Assembly: GCA_964483585.1 (NCBI GenBank)
Contig: CAZABH010000012.1
Span: 1 to 64,000, forward strand
Origin: SZUA-430 sp964483585
Lineage (GTDB): Bacteria > Pseudomonadota > Alphaproteobacteria > Micropepsales > Micropepsaceae
Direction of reading: 5' to 3'
DNA: 64,000 bases
A program made the translations under genes and the position numbers. Numbering within the stretch: position 1 is the stretch's first letter; the number at the start of each line of letters is the position of its first letter. This document shows, piece by piece, positions 61,570 through 64,000 of the stretch. Under the pieces are notes generated by a model that did no database searches, had not been told where the DNA came from, and saw nothing but the letters and a program-made list of their open reading frames with translations.

Positions 61570-61589
61570 AACTTGCGTGGTGGCTGCGC

Positions 61590-62306
61590 CTAATAGCGGC
61601 GGAACAATCCCACAAGCCGACCCTGAACCTTGACCCGATCGGAATTGAAGATTCGCGTCTCAAAAGAAGGGTTTGCAGCTTCCAACGCAATCTGTGAGCC
61701 CCGCTTGCGCAAGCGCTTCAATGTAGCCTCGTGATTGTCGACCAGCGCCACCACAATATCGCCGGAATGAGCGTCTTCCGTGCGCTGGATTACAACTGTG
61801 TCCCCGTTCAAGATACCAGCGTTGACCATGGAGTCACCGCTGACCTCGAGGGCATAGTGCTCACCCGATGCGATCAATGATTGTGCCACCGGAAGGCTTT
61901 CCGTCACGTTCTGCAGCGCCTCGATGGGTGTACCAGCGGCGATGCGCCCCATGACCGGCACCTCGACGATGGGTCTCAGTCCGCCGCTCCCGCGGCTGGC
62001 CGTGGACCGAATGCTTCCCCCGGCTTCCACGAGCCCCAGCTGCGGGCGCTTTGCGACCACCGTCTTCGACCGTTGCATGGGTGCATTGGAGTTTTCGGGA
62101 AGCTTGATGATCTCGAGCGCCCGCGCGCGATGGGCCAGGCGACGCAAGAACCCGCGCTCCTCGAGCGCGGTGATCAGCCGATGGATCCCCGATTTCGATC
62201 GGAGGTCGAGCGCCTCCTTCATCTCGTCAAAAGACGGCGCAACGCCCGTTTCACGCAGCTTGTCGTGAATGAACATCAGCAGCTCGTACTGTTTGCGAGT
62301 AAGCAT
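61590..62306 (-). CDS. lexA: LexA repressor
   Basis: This 238-residue SOS repressor self-cleaves when stimulated by RecA. An N-terminal winged helix-turn-helix (TRKQYELLMFIHDKL, SKSGIHRLITALEERGFL) is joined to an S24 peptidase domain with the cleavage site IAAGTP (Ala124-Gly125), Ser159 in SGDSM and Lys197 in EATLKRL. The ATG at 62306 is set by the conserved MLTRKQYELL. Two LexA boxes upstream show autoregulation. It converges with comEC, with 20 bases between. Confidence 0.96.
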   Translation of the reverse strand: MLTRKQYELLMFIHDKLRETGVAPSFDEMKEALDLRSKSGIHRLITALEERGFLRRLAHRARALEIIKLPENSNAPMQRSKTVVAKRPQLGLVEAGGSIRSTASRGSGGLRPIVEVPVMGRIAAGTPIEALQNVTESLPVAQSLIASGEHYALEVSGDSMVNAGILNGDTVVIQRTEDAHSGDIVVALVDNHEATLKRLRKRGSQIALEAANPSFETRIFNSDRVKVQGRLVGLFRRY

Positions 62307-62325
62307 GTATTTTACCTCACGGCAT

Positions 62326-62340
62326 GAACAATTTTAGAAC
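62326..62340 (-). promoter_or_regulatory. LexA operator, promoter-distal copy
   Basis: GAAC-N7-GAAC on the plus strand is the alphaproteobacterial SOS box GTTC-N7-GTTC read on the lexA coding strand. It is perfect in both half-sites and lies 20 bases before the ATG, downstream of the predicted -10. Confidence 0.85.
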
Positions 62341-62351
62341 AGACGCAGTTT

Positions 62352-62366
62352 GTTCTAGTCACGTTC
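62352..62366 (-). promoter_or_regulatory. LexA operator overlapping the lexA -10
   Basis: GTTC-N7-GTTC on the plus strand (GAAC-N7-GAAC on the coding strand) is a second perfect SOS box. Its proximal half coincides with the predicted -10 element, so bound LexA would block polymerase directly. The two boxes are in opposite orientation, with centres 26 bases apart. Confidence 0.85.
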
Positions 62367-62379
62367 CGTAAATTGTCAA
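62352..62379 (-). promoter_or_regulatory. lexA promoter
   Basis: On the minus strand a consensus TTGACA (62379-62374) is followed after 16 bases by TAGAAC (62357-62352). It lies 46 bases before the lexA ATG and is interlocked with the LexA box. Confidence 0.65.
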
Positions 62380-62424
62380 TGAACTTTTTCCGCGGGGACG
62401 GGATTTTTTCACAAACCAAGGATT

Positions 62425-63627
62425 TCAGCCAAAAAACAAAGGCTCAAGCAGCAAGATGGGGACTCTATCTCCGACCTTGCGGGGCGGATCGTGCGGAGGG
62501 CGCACCACAAGTCCCTGCGCCATCGACAATGCCCGCAGCATGCCTGAGTCCTGCACAGGCAGTGGCGTGACCAACAATTCACCGTCAGCGCGCAGGTCAA
62601 CACGGGCCCGACAATAATCCTGCCGCGCATCGTTGGCGGGCATGCCGGCCACGAGTTGGGCTTCAACCAGCGGCAACGGATCGGCTGTTGCCCCAATCAT
62701 TCGATACACCGCCGGCTTGATGAACAGCTGCGCGCACACGAACGCCGAAACCGGGTTACCTGGCAGGCCAAGCATCGGCACACCCCGATAGGTCCCGCTC
62801 ACAAGGGGCTTGCCCGGACGCATGGCGATCTTCCAGAAATCGACCACAAGCTCGTCTGCCAGGGCGGACTTGATGAGATCGTGCTCGCCGACGGAAGCCC
62901 CCCCAATGGTCACCACAAGGTCGTACGCCTGCGCATCCGACAGTTTGCTTCGTATATCTGCTTCATTGTCGCGCGCAATTCCAAGCAGCGATGCCGAACC
63001 GCCCCACATCGCGATCTCGGCAGCCAAACCGAAGGGCGACGAGCTGACGATTTGATCGCGTGCCGGATACTCACCCGGCATGACCAGCTCATCTCCATTG
63101 GCCAGGATGACCACCCGTGGCTTGCGGGCGCAGGGCAGGGTGGCATGGTTCATCGCAGCCGCCAGTGCAATATCACGCCCGCTGATCCGCCGGCCTGCTT
63201 CAAGCAGAACCTCGCCCGCACGAAAGTCATTGCCGGCGGTCCTGATATGCTGACGACGAACAAGCTGAACCTCGCTCGCCAGCACGATCTGGTCGCCCGC
63301 ACGCGATACATTTTCCTGGATAACGACACAGTCGGCACCCTCAGGTACCGGAGCACCCGTAAAGATCCGCACGGCCTCTCCAGCACCGCAGGGTCCGTGA
63401 AAGCCGGCGCCAGCCGACGACACCCCTATGACGCGAAATTCCCGCCGATCGGAGCAGGCAACAGCGTATCCGTCCATCGCACTCGTGTCGGCAGGCGGCT
63501 GGGTAACCCGTGCCGCAACCGCTTCCGACAGCACCCGGCCCGCAGCCTGCTCAAGCGGCACATGTTCGGTGGGCAGCGTCTTGAGCTGCGACAGCACGCG
63601 CGCCTGCGCCTCGGCGACCGGGATCAT
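62425..63627 (-). CDS. moeA: Molybdopterin molybdenumtransferase
   Basis: This 400-residue enzyme inserts molybdate into adenylylated molybdopterin. Family motifs are PPADTSAMDGYAVA near the N-terminus, FTGAPVPEGADCVVIQE, the GGASVGEHDLIKSAL loop and LPGNPVSAFVCAQLF. The C-terminal domain IV follows. The ATG lies two bases after the upstream HTH gene, and the lexA promoter begins about 45 bases after its stop. The usual partner moaC is not seen within the window. Confidence 0.95.
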   Translation of the reverse strand: MIPVAEAQARVLSQLKTLPTEHVPLEQAAGRVLSEAVAARVTQPPADTSAMDGYAVACSDRREFRVIGVSSAGAGFHGPCGAGEAVRIFTGAPVPEGADCVVIQENVSRAGDQIVLASEVQLVRRQHIRTAGNDFRAGEVLLEAGRRISGRDIALAAAMNHATLPCARKPRVVILANGDELVMPGEYPARDQIVSSSPFGLAAEIAMWGGSASLLGIARDNEADIRSKLSDAQAYDLVVTIGGASVGEHDLIKSALADELVVDFWKIAMRPGKPLVSGTYRGVPMLGLPGNPVSAFVCAQLFIKPAVYRMIGATADPLPLVEAQLVAGMPANDARQDYCRARVDLRADGELLVTPLPVQDSGMLRALSMAQGLVVRPPHDPPRKVGDRVPILLLEPLFFG

Positions 63628-63629
63628 TA

Positions 63630-64000
63630 TCAGCCCCTGTAAAGGTCATCTGGCTCGACCGCCGCGGCCCGAGCCAAAAGCTGTTCCTCTATCTTGCTCA
63701 GCGCATGGCTGCGCCCGTGCAGGAAGGAATAGAGCACGCCTACAGGCACGCCAGCATCGCGGGCCCAGGCATGCGCTGTCAGTCCCCGCGATTGCATGAA
63801 CCGGCGCAACGCATCTCGCTTGCCCGGAGCCTCCGTCGCCACCTTGCGCGCGGGTGGCTCGGTAGCAACTTCCTTCACGGACGCGAGCGGGCGTGCCCGT
63901 CGGGCCTTTGCCTGAACCGCACTTGCCCTCCGAAGGGCGGAATGGCGGGCGGGAACCTTCTCCTCGGCACGGAATGTACCGGACTTGCCTCCCTCTTTCG
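63630..64000 (-). CDS. Helix-turn-helix protein with basic N-terminal region (5' truncated by window)
   Basis: The reading frame is open to the window edge, so the visible part is the C-terminal 122 residues. The last 62 residues resemble the N-terminal helix-turn-helix of XRE/S24-type repressors: ALRRFMQSRGLTAHAWARDAG, VLYSFLHGRSH and a final helix. The visible upstream part is rich in Arg, Lys, Ala and Pro and has no recognisable domain. A GTG at 63878 could be an internal start giving an 82-residue protein. It lies two bases before moeA. Function is unknown. Confidence 0.6.
   Translation of the reverse strand, partial: KEGGKSGTFRAEEKVPARHSALRRASAVQAKARRARPLASVKEVATEPPARKVATEAPGKRDALRRFMQSRGLTAHAWARDAGVPVGVLYSFLHGRSHALSKIEEQLLARAAAVEPDDLYRG

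Noticed and set aside
1..64000. CRISPR arrays, insertion sequences, tRNA or rRNA genes, toxin-antitoxin pairs, prophage
   Set aside because: Reading both strands showed no regularly spaced direct repeats, transposase motifs, tRNA cloverleaf with CCA end, or phage gene sets; most of the window is coding with short gaps.

Overview
The window is a continuous stretch of GC-rich chromosome from an alphaproteobacterium. The class call rests on several points: the nuoFGHIJKLMN order running straight into birA-coaX-rnj; mce paired with a DUF1467 protein; a short ProRS without an editing insertion; an lpxI-type lipid A locus; and LexA sites of the alphaproteobacterial GTTC-N7-GTTC type. The order rpsB-tsf-pyrH-frr-uppS-cdsA-dxr-rseP-bamA-skp-lpxD-fabZ-lpxA-lpxI-lpxB, then gltA, gltX, comEC, lexA and moeA, is also classical for the class. 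I cannot name the genus from sequence alone. No rRNA, tRNA, CRISPR array, insertion sequence or prophage was recognised.

Layout. (1) 1-10.1 kb: 3' part of the respiratory complex I operon (nuoF partial to nuoN), tightly packed with several 4-base stop/start overlaps. (2) 10.1-13.3 kb: birA, coaX and rnj (biotin ligase, type III pantothenate kinase, RNase J). (3) 13.4-23.0 kb: an accessory block on mixed strands. It holds a Baeyer-Villiger-type monooxygenase with a DUF3089 hydrolase, a crotonase, Dps, a YeiH-type exporter, a DUF486 protein, a patatin lipoprotein, a Gly/His-rich secreted protein and a POT peptide transporter. It separates rnj from its usual neighbours mce-DUF1467. (4) 23.2-27.8 kb: mce-DUF1467, then a tightly coupled trio made of a secreted papain-like protein of unknown function, an EamA transporter and an endonuclease/exonuclease/phosphatase-fold protein. 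(5) 28.1-36.3 kb: proS, lolC, lolD, a small membrane protein, phhA and dnaE. (6) 36.4-41.4 kb: a second accessory block with a nitronate monooxygenase-like protein, a Cys-type sulfatase divergent from a DUF1330-tetR pair, and an aminotransferase. (7) 41.6-56.5 kb: a large translation and envelope-biogenesis cluster. It carries S2, EF-Ts, UMP kinase, ribosome recycling factor, the isoprenoid enzymes UppS and Dxr, CdsA, RseP, BamA, Skp and the lipid A genes. (8) 56.5-64 kb: gltA and gltX (minus), comEC (plus), then lexA, moeA and a partial HTH protein (minus).

The core blocks work together in energy conversion and outer-membrane construction. UppS and Dxr supply polyprenyl carriers, CdsA supplies phospholipid precursors, LpxA/D/I/B and FabZ supply lipid A, BamA and Skp handle outer-membrane proteins, LolC/D handle lipoproteins, and RseP handles envelope stress.

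Regulatory signals read directly from the sequence include two perfect LexA boxes on the lexA promoter and a palindrome inside the divergent sulfatase/DUF1330-tetR promoter. Strong hairpins lie after skp, gltA, the POT transporter, dps, patatin and DUF1467 genes and between rpsB and tsf, and a composite inverted repeat lies just upstream of a dps promoter. The least understood parts are the 24.3-27.8 kb trio and the TetR-sulfatase module.
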